DNA of 42,931 nucleotides from Fibrobacterota bacterium (GTDB lineage Bacteria; Fibrobacterota; Fibrobacteria; UBA11236). Every line of letters starts with the position of its first letter. The first letter of the stretch is position 1. Shown here piece after piece: positions 24,767 to 32,630 of this stretch. The notes under the pieces are model-generated. The model made no database searches. It was not told where the DNA came from and was given only the letters and a program-made list of their open reading frames with translations. The stretch lies in NCBI GenBank assembly GCA_023249635.1, contig JAHFCH010000027.1, positions 1 through 42,931 of the forward strand. The letters run 5' to 3'. The translations under genes and the position numbers were made by a program.

Positions 24767-24774
24767 TTTCTGGA

Positions 24775-25554
24775 ATGGAATTCATCGATACCCACTGCCA
24801 CCTCGACATGATCCTGGCCAAGTTAGGGCTTCCCGATTTCCATTCTTTCCGGGCGCAATGCCTTCCCCCGGAATTCGCCGGTTGCATCACCATTTCCTGC
24901 GCGCCCGATTCCATCGAAGCGGCCCTGGCCGTCCTGGACGAGCCCCAGGTATACGGCGCCTTCGGGATCCATCCCCATGACGCCAAAGCGTATGGTCCCG
25001 AGTTGGAAGCCCGGCTACAGGGTGCCTTGAGCCATCCCAAAGCCCTGGCCTGGGGCGAAATCGGCTTGGACTACCATTACGACTTTTCTCCCCGGGAAGA
25101 GCAGCGCGAGGTTTTTGCCCGGCAAATCCGCCAGGGCGTGGCGCTGGGCAAACCTCTTATCATCCATACCCGCGAAGCGGAAGAGGATACCCTGGAGCTG
25201 TTGGAGCGCGAGGCCCCGCGCGATTGGAAGATCCACGTGCATTGTTTTACCTCCTCCCCGGGGATGGCGGAACGCCTGCTGGCGTCCTTTCCCAACCTGT
25301 GCCTGGGATTCACAGGTATCGTGACCTTCAAGAACGCGCTGGAGCTGCAGGGCATCGCGAAGGCCACGCCTTTGGATCGGATCCTGCTTGAAACCGATGG
25401 GCCCTACCTGGCGCCTATCCCCCATCGCGGGAAGCCGGCGCATCCGGGGCACATCCCGTTCATTGCGGCCAAGATCGCGGAGTTGAAAGGCGTGGAAGTG
25501 GGAACCGTGTACGCGGCGGCGCGGGAGAATACGCGCCGCACGTACGGGATTTGA
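24775..25554 (+). CDS. TatD family metal-dependent hydrolase
   Basis: 259 residues with the full TatD set of metal ligands: DTHCHLD at the start, GEIGLDYHY, PLIIHTREA, HVHCF and LLETDGPYL. TatD-type enzymes act as magnesium-dependent 3'-5' DNA exonucleases, and YcfH-like members sit in the same family. The protein is of standard length. The stop codon is directly followed by that of the convergent collagen-like gene with no gap. Confidence 0.9.
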   Translation: MEFIDTHCHLDMILAKLGLPDFHSFRAQCLPPEFAGCITISCAPDSIEAALAVLDEPQVYGAFGIHPHDAKAYGPELEARLQGALSHPKALAWGEIGLDYHYDFSPREEQREVFARQIRQGVALGKPLIIHTREAEEDTLELLEREAPRDWKIHVHCFTSSPGMAERLLASFPNLCLGFTGIVTFKNALELQGIAKATPLDRILLETDGPYLAPIPHRGKPAHPGHIPFIAAKIAELKGVEVGTVYAAARENTRRTYGI

Positions 25555-27789
25555 TCAGGGGACGCCGGTCCAGGTAAGGCTCATCGTCGACCATATGCCG
25601 TTATCGATGAGGCCAATCGGATCAGGAATGGCCTTGAAGACGATGGCATCCCCGGCCGAAACCTTCCATACCGCCGACACCTCGCATTCTTGCCAATAGG
25701 GCGTGGTGGCATTGATCGAATGCACGAGGGAATTCGCGATTGCGGACGTATTCACGTAAGCGACGATGGTGGCATAGACCGCCCCGGTGGACCGGCTGAC
25801 GACATCGTAGCCCGCATGCATATTCACGACGCCGGCCTTGAGGATGGTAATGCTTCCATCGGCCTGGGGCGCGAAAACCGTCGCATCGGAATTCTGCTTG
25901 ATGGTGGTATACTTGAGGTTGATCTGGCTCGCATTGACCACCGGGGCCGCAAAGTCCGCCGCGTTGGACAACCAGGCGTGCAAACTCGCTACATCCAACA
26001 TGTTGGTTGCTTTGATCTTTCCCGCCACTTCCAACATCTCCGCCGGCGCGTAGGTTCCGATACCGACTTTGCCCGCGCTGGTAACGGTAACGCCCTGGTC
26101 CGAGCTGTTGAGCAGACGGACGGTGCTGGTATTGTCATCCGCCATCAGGCTGCCGAAGAAATCGGTGGTACCGACCTTCATCAGCTTGATCTGGGGGCTG
26201 GGACCGCCGCCGGGATTGCCGCGCAAGACCATTCCGTTGCTGACCACCTCAAGAGCGCCGGTGCCTGCCGGACCCGCCCCCGTAACGCTGACGTTACCGG
26301 TAAAAGCCGCTCCCGCCAGGTTGGCCTTGGCTCCCAGCCGCGTCGCCAGGCCGGTAACCGAATCCGCCGACAATTGCAGCATGGTCGCGCGACCGGGCAC
26401 CAGGGCCAGGGAATCGGGCGATGCGATGGCGTAGGAGAGCACCTTCACCTGGTCTAGCATGCCTTTGAGTCCATTGCTGCCCGCGACCGGACCGCCCACG
26501 TACAGATCCGTGCTGTCCAGAGCCAGCGGCCCGTAGCTGTAGGGCTGGAAGAAGGTGAGTTTGCCGTTGACGAAACCGCGCAGGGATTTCCCGTCGTAGG
26601 TGGCCTGGATGGTGGCCCATGCCCCCGAGGGCACATCCCCATCCCCGATCCAGGCGGTATCGCTGCCAACGGCATGGATGCGCATCTTGAGTTTGTTCTT
26701 GATCACCGCCAACTCGTACTGATTCGGTTTGCGTATGACGATCTGCGTGTCCAGCGCGGGGACTTCCGTGGACAAGGATACTTTCGCCGACAGCGTGATT
26801 TCGCGGTAGGGGTTCAAGGAAAGGGTATTCTTCGCCACCGCGTAGCCCGTTCCCACCAATTGCAGGGCCGAATCGCCGTCGGCCACCTTGACCTTGAGCA
26901 CGTTATCCGAAAACTTGAGGGTATTGCCGTTCCCTGACAAGTCCAGGGTGGAATCCTTGAAAAGTTTATCGAAAGGGTAATAGGCCCGATAGCCGCGGTC
27001 CTGGAGCAGATTGAAGACCAGGCTCTGATCGCCGGGAATGCCCGAGGTCCCCTGATCGCCCTTTACGCCCGCGGGTCCGGTATCGCCTTTGTCCCCTTTG
27101 TCCCCTTTGTCCCCTTTAAGGCCGGTACTACCGGCATCGCCTTTGGAACCGGTAGATCCGCGAAGCTGATCCGCGTACTTGGCCGCGAGGGCGGCCGCTA
27201 CGCTCTCCACCGGGGCAGTGCCCGTACCCGTGGAAGATGTGTATCCCAGATAGAGGATGGCTCCATGCGAGCCCTCCAGGGCCCCGATCTCCGCATCCAG
27301 TCCACCGGTGCCTTCCAGCACCAGGCCCGCGAAACTGCCCTCCCGCACGCTTTTCAGGAACGCCTCGCCCAGGGGAATGGAGATGATGGTTTCGGCATTC
27401 GCGGCCGCCCCGATGGCGACGCTTGCGATGGTATCCGGCTTGGCCTTGAGGTAATCGAAGCGCGTCTGGCTTTCCAAATAATTGAGGCCCGTGGCCAGGG
27501 AAACCTTCAGGTTACCGTCGCGGACCACGTCCTTTACGTAGATGGCCAACCTTGCCTTGACCAGGCCATCGCCCGCCCCGTCGGCCAGCGCGTGGCTGAT
27601 CCAGGCCTTGGTCGCTCCCGCACGCACCACCAGGGTGCGCGAGTTCCCGATCCAGCTGGAGGGATCCGCGTAGCCATCCTTGAATGGCGTGAAGGGGGTT
27701 TCGAGGACGCCTCCCTTTGCGGTACCGATTGCGGTTCCGATCACTGACAACGTCAGTACGAGATGCCGAAGGTTCGGGGATAGTCGCAT
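25555..27789 (-). CDS. Exported collagen-like protein with LamG and C1q-like domains
   Basis: 744 residues. Signal peptide about 1-26. An N-terminal beta domain (about 27-185) resembles DNRLRE-type wall-protein modules. A collagen-like stretch of about 15 Gly-x-y triplets spans 211-255 with a KGDKGDKGD core. A LamG/concanavalin-like domain (about 265-470) follows, including YYPFDKLFKDSTLDLSGNG. Residues about 500-600 resemble tail-fibre stalks (VGIGTYAPAEMLEVAGKI). The C-terminal about 130 residues resemble a C1q/TNF-like head. The overall plan suggests a trimeric surface fibre or adhesin. It is the last of five exported-protein genes, starting three bases after the previous stop with a GGAG element. 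Confidence 0.75.
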   Translation of the reverse strand: MRLSPNLRHLVLTLSVIGTAIGTAKGGVLETPFTPFKDGYADPSSWIGNSRTLVVRAGATKAWISHALADGAGDGLVKARLAIYVKDVVRDGNLKVSLATGLNYLESQTRFDYLKAKPDTIASVAIGAAANAETIISIPLGEAFLKSVREGSFAGLVLEGTGGLDAEIGALEGSHGAILYLGYTSSTGTGTAPVESVAAALAAKYADQLRGSTGSKGDAGSTGLKGDKGDKGDKGDTGPAGVKGDQGTSGIPGDQSLVFNLLQDRGYRAYYPFDKLFKDSTLDLSGNGNTLKFSDNVLKVKVADGDSALQLVGTGYAVAKNTLSLNPYREITLSAKVSLSTEVPALDTQIVIRKPNQYELAVIKNKLKMRIHAVGSDTAWIGDGDVPSGAWATIQATYDGKSLRGFVNGKLTFFQPYSYGPLALDSTDLYVGGPVAGSNGLKGMLDQVKVLSYAIASPDSLALVPGRATMLQLSADSVTGLATRLGAKANLAGAAFTGNVSVTGAGPAGTGALEVVSNGMVLRGNPGGGPSPQIKLMKVGTTDFFGSLMADDNTSTVRLLNSSDQGVTVTSAGKVGIGTYAPAEMLEVAGKIKATNMLDVASLHAWLSNAADFAAPVVNASQINLKYTTIKQNSDATVFAPQADGSITILKAGVVNMHAGYDVVSRSTGAVYATIVAYVNTSAIANSLVHSINATTPYWQECEVSAVWKVSAGDAIVFKAIPDPIGLIDNGIWSTMSLTWTGVP
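27091..27117 (-). repeat. 9-bp tandem repeat encoding KGD triplets
   Basis: Three perfect copies of a 9-base unit (forward strand GTCCCCTTT) encode consecutive Lys-Gly-Asp-type codons in the collagen-like segment, with a diverged copy before them. Because the unit is three codons, gain or loss changes stalk length without a frameshift. Confidence 0.85.
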
Positions 27790-27792
27790 GGA

Positions 27793-29286
27793 TTACTCCG
27801 GTCGCAACCGGAAACCGGCTGCCAAAGTGTGGGAATGCCAGTCGGGAAGCGGGGCGTTGGCGGCGAGCTTGCCGGCCACGGGAGCATAAGCGTATTCCAG
27901 GGTCCGCAAGGTATCCCCCATGATTTCGTCTTTGACCACGGACCTGCGGAGCAAGCCCAGGGAATCGTACCGGAAGGTTTCGGATAGTTCCAAGGTCCGC
28001 GAAACCCCTTCGGAATACAAGAGCCGCAATGCCAAAGCGCCAAGGGCGTTATACCGGAATTGTTCCGTCCGGAACGGTGCCGTTTCGGTTTTGGGGATAA
28101 GTACGGTGGCTTCGGAAAGTTGCCCGGATTTGTATCCGCTGCGTACGACTCGATCAAGGGTGGACTTGCCACCGGTTCGGGCGAAAATGGAATCCACGGT
28201 TACCGCGTCAAAAGCGGAATCCTTTCCCGTAACCCGCACCAGCTCGCGCACCAGTGAACCCGAAACATAAGTCTTGATGGATGCCAGTACCGTGCCGGAG
28301 TAGATCATGGAGTCGGAAAGCACGGCGCCGGCTTGCGAGACTTCCACGCTCGACAACCGATCGTCTTGGGACCAGGAAAGCAACGAGTCGAGGTCACCCG
28401 CGGTCGCCGACCAGGAATGGACTTTCACCAGCCGACCTGATCCGTCGTAGCCGTATGCGGAGCCGGCCGTAGGGTTCCGCGCCGGTACCAAGGTACTGTC
28501 ATAGACGATGGCGGAATCGAGACGACCCAGGGAAGTGTACCGGTAGAGGGTGGTGGACCCGGTGGCATCGCCCGGCTTGCGCGTTGTCACCATACGCGCG
28601 AGACGGCGGACGGCGGGTTTGCCGATGATGGTGACGTCCCAGATGATGCGCTCCACTATGGTATCCCCGCTGCGGGCGTGGATTTTTACGGATACGTTCA
28701 ACCCGGCCAGGGAATCTCCCGGAGTCCATGCGAGTTTCCGGCCGTCCCCTTCGGCGATGACGCTATCCCCCAGGCGGATCCACCATCGGTAAGTGATTCC
28801 CGCCGTAGAGTCCAATTCAATGTTGAACCCCAGCCCCGTGCGCGCGACCGCGTAAGCCGAGGGAAGATACGCGGGCAGAACACGCCTATCGTCCAGGCGG
28901 GCCTTGACCGTGGCCACGCTGTCACGGTTCCACACCGGCTCCAGGGTTATCGACATGTCCTTGGCGAAGCTGCCCTTGGCCTCGCCCTTCCCGATTTCGA
29001 TGCCTTTGGAATACAAGACGAAATCCAACTTGTATTTTTCCCCGGGAAACGCCTGCACATCGGCCGTGCTCACGCCGGTGCGCAAATCCACGGAAAGCGC
29101 TTGGGCTTTGCCCGTGTCCCCCACCGTAATCCGGATGTCGAGGCGATCCAGGGGCAGATTCTCGGGAACGGATTTCAGCACGAACTGGACGGAGAATCCC
29201 TCCGGAACCGGCGTGGAGGGCGATCCGGTACAGGCGACCAGGAGCCAAAGGCCCAGGAGCGCGAAGAGCCGCAACCGCATCGTCAT
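27793..29286 (-). CDS. Lipoprotein with YD-like repeats, unknown function
   Basis: 497 residues from an ATG that overlaps the previous stop as ATGA. Signal peptide with lipobox LVAC (Cys19). Residues about 25-130 form a beta-rich region of the sort found in carbohydrate-binding or Ig-like modules. The C-terminal half has YRYTSLGRLDSA, YGYDGSGRLVKV, FRYNALGALALRL and FRYDSLGLLRRS, four segments with the Y-D-x-x-G-R-L pattern of RHS/YD repeats. No toxin domain follows, so this is not a complete RHS element. Fourth gene of the exported-protein run. Confidence 0.65.
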   Translation of the reverse strand: MTMRLRLFALLGLWLLVACTGSPSTPVPEGFSVQFVLKSVPENLPLDRLDIRITVGDTGKAQALSVDLRTGVSTADVQAFPGEKYKLDFVLYSKGIEIGKGEAKGSFAKDMSITLEPVWNRDSVATVKARLDDRRVLPAYLPSAYAVARTGLGFNIELDSTAGITYRWWIRLGDSVIAEGDGRKLAWTPGDSLAGLNVSVKIHARSGDTIVERIIWDVTIIGKPAVRRLARMVTTRKPGDATGSTTLYRYTSLGRLDSAIVYDSTLVPARNPTAGSAYGYDGSGRLVKVHSWSATAGDLDSLLSWSQDDRLSSVEVSQAGAVLSDSMIYSGTVLASIKTYVSGSLVRELVRVTGKDSAFDAVTVDSIFARTGGKSTLDRVVRSGYKSGQLSEATVLIPKTETAPFRTEQFRYNALGALALRLLYSEGVSRTLELSETFRYDSLGLLRRSVVKDEIMGDTLRTLEYAYAPVAGKLAANAPLPDWHSHTLAAGFRLRPE

Positions 29287-29939
29287 TCGCCTTCTCCCGG
29301 GGTGATGACTTGAACCTTTACGGGCCGGGGTGTCTCGGCGGTAGAGGCCGGTGATGCGTCGCCGGCCAAGGCGAAATAGAGGGCGACACCGGCACCGACC
29401 CCGGCTACGGTACCCCATATGGCGTAGGTTTTCCAGGCGGTAGCGGGGGCATGGGCCACGGGGGCGAGCTCCTGGGCCGGCGCTTTCGCGACCGGCGCGG
29501 GTTCGGGCGTAGGACTTACCTGCGGCGCGGGCTTGTCCTGCGATTTGTTGAAGCGATCATAGTCGTTCTTGACTTTGGCGAATATGGCTTCGATGTTGTC
29601 GGAGATATACAGATCAATAAGATCGATGGTGGGCATCATGCGGATCAACTGGAACATGAAGCTTTCCGCCCTCGCCCGCGAGGCGGGTTCGGAAGCATAG
29701 ATAACGCTCAGATACTTATAGGTGTAGATGGAATCGTCCCGGCTCATGGACTTGGACTTCTTGAGGAAGGTTTCCAAGGCCTTCTGGACGGGCGGGAAAT
29801 CGCCTTCGAAATAGGCTTTGCTGACCACCTGCTTGTCGAGGGAACCGTCCGGATTGATGCCGGGTATGGGTGCGGGCGCGCCCGCCAGTGCGGACAGCGA
29901 TAACATTGCGATCAAAAGTCCGGTTAGCGGGAGTTTCAT
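29283..29939 (-). CDS. Exported membrane-anchored protein, unknown
   Basis: 218 residues from the ATG at 29939, which overlaps the upstream stop as ATGA; the longer frame adds a charged region with no signal and is rejected. A cleavable signal peptide (about 1-20, ending ALAGAP) precedes a helical domain (about 35-130, with YFEGDFPPVQKALETFLKKS and a RMMPTIDLIDLYISDNI stretch). A Pro/Ala linker follows (about 140-170), then one membrane helix at about 174-196 and a short tail. I do not recognise a family. Third gene of the exported run. Confidence 0.6.
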   Translation of the reverse strand: MKLPLTGLLIAMLSLSALAGAPAPIPGINPDGSLDKQVVSKAYFEGDFPPVQKALETFLKKSKSMSRDDSIYTYKYLSVIYASEPASRARAESFMFQLIRMMPTIDLIDLYISDNIEAIFAKVKNDYDRFNKSQDKPAPQVSPTPEPAPVAKAPAQELAPVAHAPATAWKTYAIWGTVAGVGAGVALYFALAGDASPASTAETPRPVKVQVITPGEGE

Positions 29940-30352
29940 TTGTTTTGGAATTCCTCGTCCTCGTTCTTGCCTTCGTTCTCCTTGACCTCTTGATCGATCA
30001 TCTGTTTTTCGATCTTCTCCTGGACGATCTTCTGTTCCCATTCACGGAAAGACTGATCGAGCAGCTTCCGCTTTTCATTCAGGTTGGCGGATAGGTCGAT
30101 GAGTTTACCGCGCACCAGGTCGCGTTCCTTGATCAGCCGATCCTCATCGGGATGCAGTTCCAGATTGTTCATAACGATGATGTATTCGGTTTCGAGATCA
30201 TGCCGCTTGTCCTCCAAGCGGGCGATTTCCAACTGTTCCTGGTTGATGCGATTGCCGTATTCGGTGAACGCGCAGCCGGAGGGAAGGATCAATAATGCGG
30301 CGAGGGCGGGTAGCCGGAGTAGACGCCTAGTATTCGTAGATGTCTTCTTCAT
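29936..30352 (-). CDS. Small coiled-coil lipoprotein, unknown
   Basis: 138 residues. Signal peptide with lipobox PSGC (Cys27). The mature part is nearly all charged helix with heptad character from about 38 to 125, and a Glu/Asn-rich tail (NEGKNEDEEFQNK). Such lipoproteins often act as membrane-anchored spacers or adaptors, but no family is recognised. It overlaps the upstream gene by 26 bases and the downstream gene by four. Confidence 0.62.
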   Translation of the reverse strand: MKKTSTNTRRLLRLPALAALLILPSGCAFTEYGNRINQEQLEIARLEDKRHDLETEYIIVMNNLELHPDEDRLIKERDLVRGKLIDLSANLNEKRKLLDQSFREWEQKIVQEKIEKQMIDQEVKENEGKNEDEEFQNK

Positions 30353-31244
30353 ACCGGTAAAGGTGGATCGGCGTTTCGACCTTTTCCGCCTTGAGCTCCA
30401 GCGTAAGATCCGAGCTTTCCGTCTTGGATTGGAAGCACGGCAATCCGGTCTTGGTCTCCACGGAATACTGCAATACGCCGCTGATGACGGAGCGTCCCCA
30501 AGTGTACTTGCGGTACTTCCGGTTCTGGACGTTGGAGAAGAAGAATTGCTCCATCAGCAAGGAAAGCGAATCGGTACGATGGTAGTTGAGGGTGAAATCC
30601 AGGCAGGACTTGCGCAGACGGGGACGTGGACCATCGAAGCGGGCCGAATCGATGTGCAACGTTTCCAGTGTTTTGTTCAAGGCTTCCGCCGAAAGCGGCT
30701 GACGGGCCTCGAGCTTGATGCCGCGAGGCAGGAAGCGTTCCATGCGCCACCAGTCGCGCCACTCGGCGCGGTAGCGGGCGGTATCCGAGGCGGCCAGCAA
30801 TTGCTTGCGGAAGTCCTCGCGCTGCTGGATGCGTCCGAGTACGGGGATCAGGGAATCGTAGCCGTCGATGCGCGCAGGCATGAAACCGGAATCGAGGGTA
30901 AGGCGTAGCTCGATTTTCTTCTCCAGCTCGTGGGGCATGGACAGCTTGTGGTAGCCGCGGGCCACCATGGTATCCAGTTTCCGGGAAAGGGTCCAGCCCG
31001 GTCCCTGCTTCTCGAGGTCGTATGCGAGAGTGGTCTGGAAGATGGTGCCTTCGACTTCCTTTTCCTCGTCCAGCTTGGAAGAATAGGTGCCGAGATGGAA
31101 GACGCGGAAATGCGCCGAGTCCGGGGCCTTGGGAGCGTAGACGGCGGTGCGTTCGCAATCGAAGAGGCCGAGCGCTAGCGAAAGCAGGGCGGCGGTCCGG
31201 GCGGCGCCGCCGGCACGGCGCGCTAGGGAAAAATCAGTGGGCAT
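30327..31244 (-). CDS. Exported protein, unknown, first of a five-gene run
   Basis: 305 residues. An N-terminal signal sequence (about 8-28) leads to Cys30 in GLFDC; aspartate before the cysteine is a poor lipobox, so it may be secreted rather than lipidated. The mature part mixes beta and helix. Two segments are notable: SFMPARIDGYDSL-like DSGFMPARIDGYDS, and a Trp-rich WRDWWRMERFLPRG. No family is recognised. An AAAGGG Shine-Dalgarno and a TATATT box (31266-31271) precede the ATG. Confidence 0.6.
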   Translation of the reverse strand: MPTDFSLARRAGGAARTAALLSLALGLFDCERTAVYAPKAPDSAHFRVFHLGTYSSKLDEEKEVEGTIFQTTLAYDLEKQGPGWTLSRKLDTMVARGYHKLSMPHELEKKIELRLTLDSGFMPARIDGYDSLIPVLGRIQQREDFRKQLLAASDTARYRAEWRDWWRMERFLPRGIKLEARQPLSAEALNKTLETLHIDSARFDGPRPRLRKSCLDFTLNYHRTDSLSLLMEQFFFSNVQNRKYRKYTWGRSVISGVLQYSVETKTGLPCFQSKTESSDLTLELKAEKVETPIHLYRYEEDIYEY

Positions 31245-31265
31245 CGCGTCCCTTTCTTCCCATCA

Positions 31266-31271
31266 AATATA
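31266..31271 (-). promoter_or_regulatory. -10 box upstream of the exported-protein run
   Basis: Minus-strand TATATT, 21 bases before the ATG at 31244 and followed by an AAAGGG ribosome-binding site. No acceptable -35 was seen 16-18 bases upstream, so it is a candidate only. Confidence 0.35.
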
Positions 31272-31272
31272 G

Positions 31273-31707
31273 TCATAGCCGCCCGTCGGCGCGTGCGCCC
31301 CAGATACCGAAATGGTCCAAATCCTGGCTGACTCCGGGCATCACGTCGAGGCGCCCGAAGACTTCCCTTCCCACCCACGCCCACTCGGTATGCTCTTCGC
31401 TCAAGCGGATATTCCCGTCCACCCACAGCGCGTGCCAAAGATGAATGCAACCCCCGTAGCCGCCGATGGCTTTGAGGGTTTCCGGACCGCGCAGCATACG
31501 GATACGTACGTCGCGGCCCAGCTCTTCGCGAAGCTCCCGGCGCAACCCTGAAGCCGGCGATTCGCCCGCGTTGAGGCCACCGCCGGCGATGCCCCATTTC
31601 CCCGGCCAACGGATTACGCTCGGCGATCGCCGCAACAGCAGCAATTCATCCTCTTCGTTCATGATCAAAGCCGCCGCGAATTCCCGGGGCCCTTGCGATT
31701 TCCTCAT
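31273..31707 (-). CDS. Nudix hydrolase
   Basis: 144 residues from an ATG overlapping the miaA stop. The Nudix box is GGGLNAGESPASGLRRELREELG, in agreement with Gx5Ex7REUxEExG. Nudix enzymes cleave nucleoside diphosphate-linked substrates, and small ones close to MutT clean up oxidised nucleotides. The region after the box (RGPETLKAIGGYGGCIHLWHALWV) resembles MutT/ADP-ribose-type enzymes, but the substrate is undefined. Last in the ATP-grasp-miaA-nudix unit. Confidence 0.85.
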   Translation of the reverse strand: MRKSQGPREFAAALIMNEEDELLLLRRSPSVIRWPGKWGIAGGGLNAGESPASGLRRELREELGRDVRIRMLRGPETLKAIGGYGGCIHLWHALWVDGNIRLSEEHTEWAWVGREVFGRLDVMPGVSQDLDHFGIWGARADGRL

Positions 31708-32630
31708 TCCATCCCTCCCGCGTTTTCCCATTGTTCCAGTACGGCATCCGCTCCCTGCCCGGCATCCAGCCAGGTCACTGGAATTCCCCGACCGGGCATG
31801 CCCCGGAACCAGGTTTCCTGGCGTTTGGCCAGCATGTGGATCTCATGCCGCAAATCCTCGACCATTTTTTCCCGCGACTTCTCGCCTGCCAGGAAAGCGG
31901 CGATTTCCCGGTACTCCATCCCCAGCACGTCCATGCGCGCCCGGGTTATCCCCGCTGCCAATAATCCCTCGACCTCTTCCACCAGACCGGCGCGCAGACG
32001 CTCTTGCAGACGGGCATCAATGCGGGCGCGCAACGCCGAGCGTTCCCAGCGCGTCGCGAATACGCGGTAAGGGATTTCGATGCCGGGCTCCCGGCTGAAT
32101 TCCACCGTGCTGAGCAGGGACGCGGCATGGATCTCTAATCCGCGTATGATGCGTTTCCGGCTGCTGAGATCGGTACGGGCCGCCAATCCGGGATCGGCGG
32201 CCTGAAGCTGCCTCTCCAGTTCCTCCCGGGTCTTGTGCGCCAGGGCTTCGCGTAGACCCGGGTTGTCGCGGACATTGGCGATGCGGTATCGCCGTAAGAC
32301 CGCTTCCAGGTACATCCCGGTGCCGCCGGCCGCCACCACCGCCGCGCGCCCGCCGGAGGCCGCCGCTTCCAATGCCGCATAACAATCCCGCTGGTAGTGG
32401 AACAGGCTGTAGGTTTCCCTGGGGTCGGCGATATCGATGAGACGGTAAGGCACCGCAGGCGTGAAGCGGCGATACTCCTCGAGATCCTTTCCCGTCCCCA
32501 GATCGAGACCTCGATAGACCTGGCGCGAATCGGCGGAGATCACTTCGGTTCCCAGGCGATGGGCCAGTTCGGCGGCCAAGGCCGTCTTACCGGTCGCGGT
32601 TGGCCCGGCGATCACGAGCAGGCGCATCAT
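31704..32630 (-). CDS. miaA: tRNA dimethylallyltransferase
   Basis: 308 residues. The P-loop GPTATGKT (residues 9-16), ISADSRQVYRGLDLGTGK and the YSLFHYQRDC segment are MiaA signatures, followed by the AAGGTGMYLEAVL substrate-binding region. It puts the dimethylallyl group on A37 of tRNAs reading UNN codons. The ATG overlaps the ATP-grasp stop as ATGA. Confidence 0.95.
   Translation of the reverse strand: MMRLLVIAGPTATGKTALAAELAHRLGTEVISADSRQVYRGLDLGTGKDLEEYRRFTPAVPYRLIDIADPRETYSLFHYQRDCYAALEAAASGGRAAVVAAGGTGMYLEAVLRRYRIANVRDNPGLREALAHKTREELERQLQAADPGLAARTDLSSRKRIIRGLEIHAASLLSTVEFSREPGIEIPYRVFATRWERSALRARIDARLQERLRAGLVEEVEGLLAAGITRARMDVLGMEYREIAAFLAGEKSREKMVEDLRHEIHMLAKRQETWFRGMPGRGIPVTWLDAGQGADAVLEQWENAGGME

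Noticed and set aside
25555-27789. Phage tail-fibre gene or prophage remnant
   Set aside because: The stalk-like segment recalls tail fibres, but the protein has a signal peptide and no phage gene is near.
27793-29286. RHS toxin element
   Set aside because: The YD-like repeats are few and diverged, no conserved core or C-terminal toxin with immunity gene follows, and the neighbours are exported proteins.
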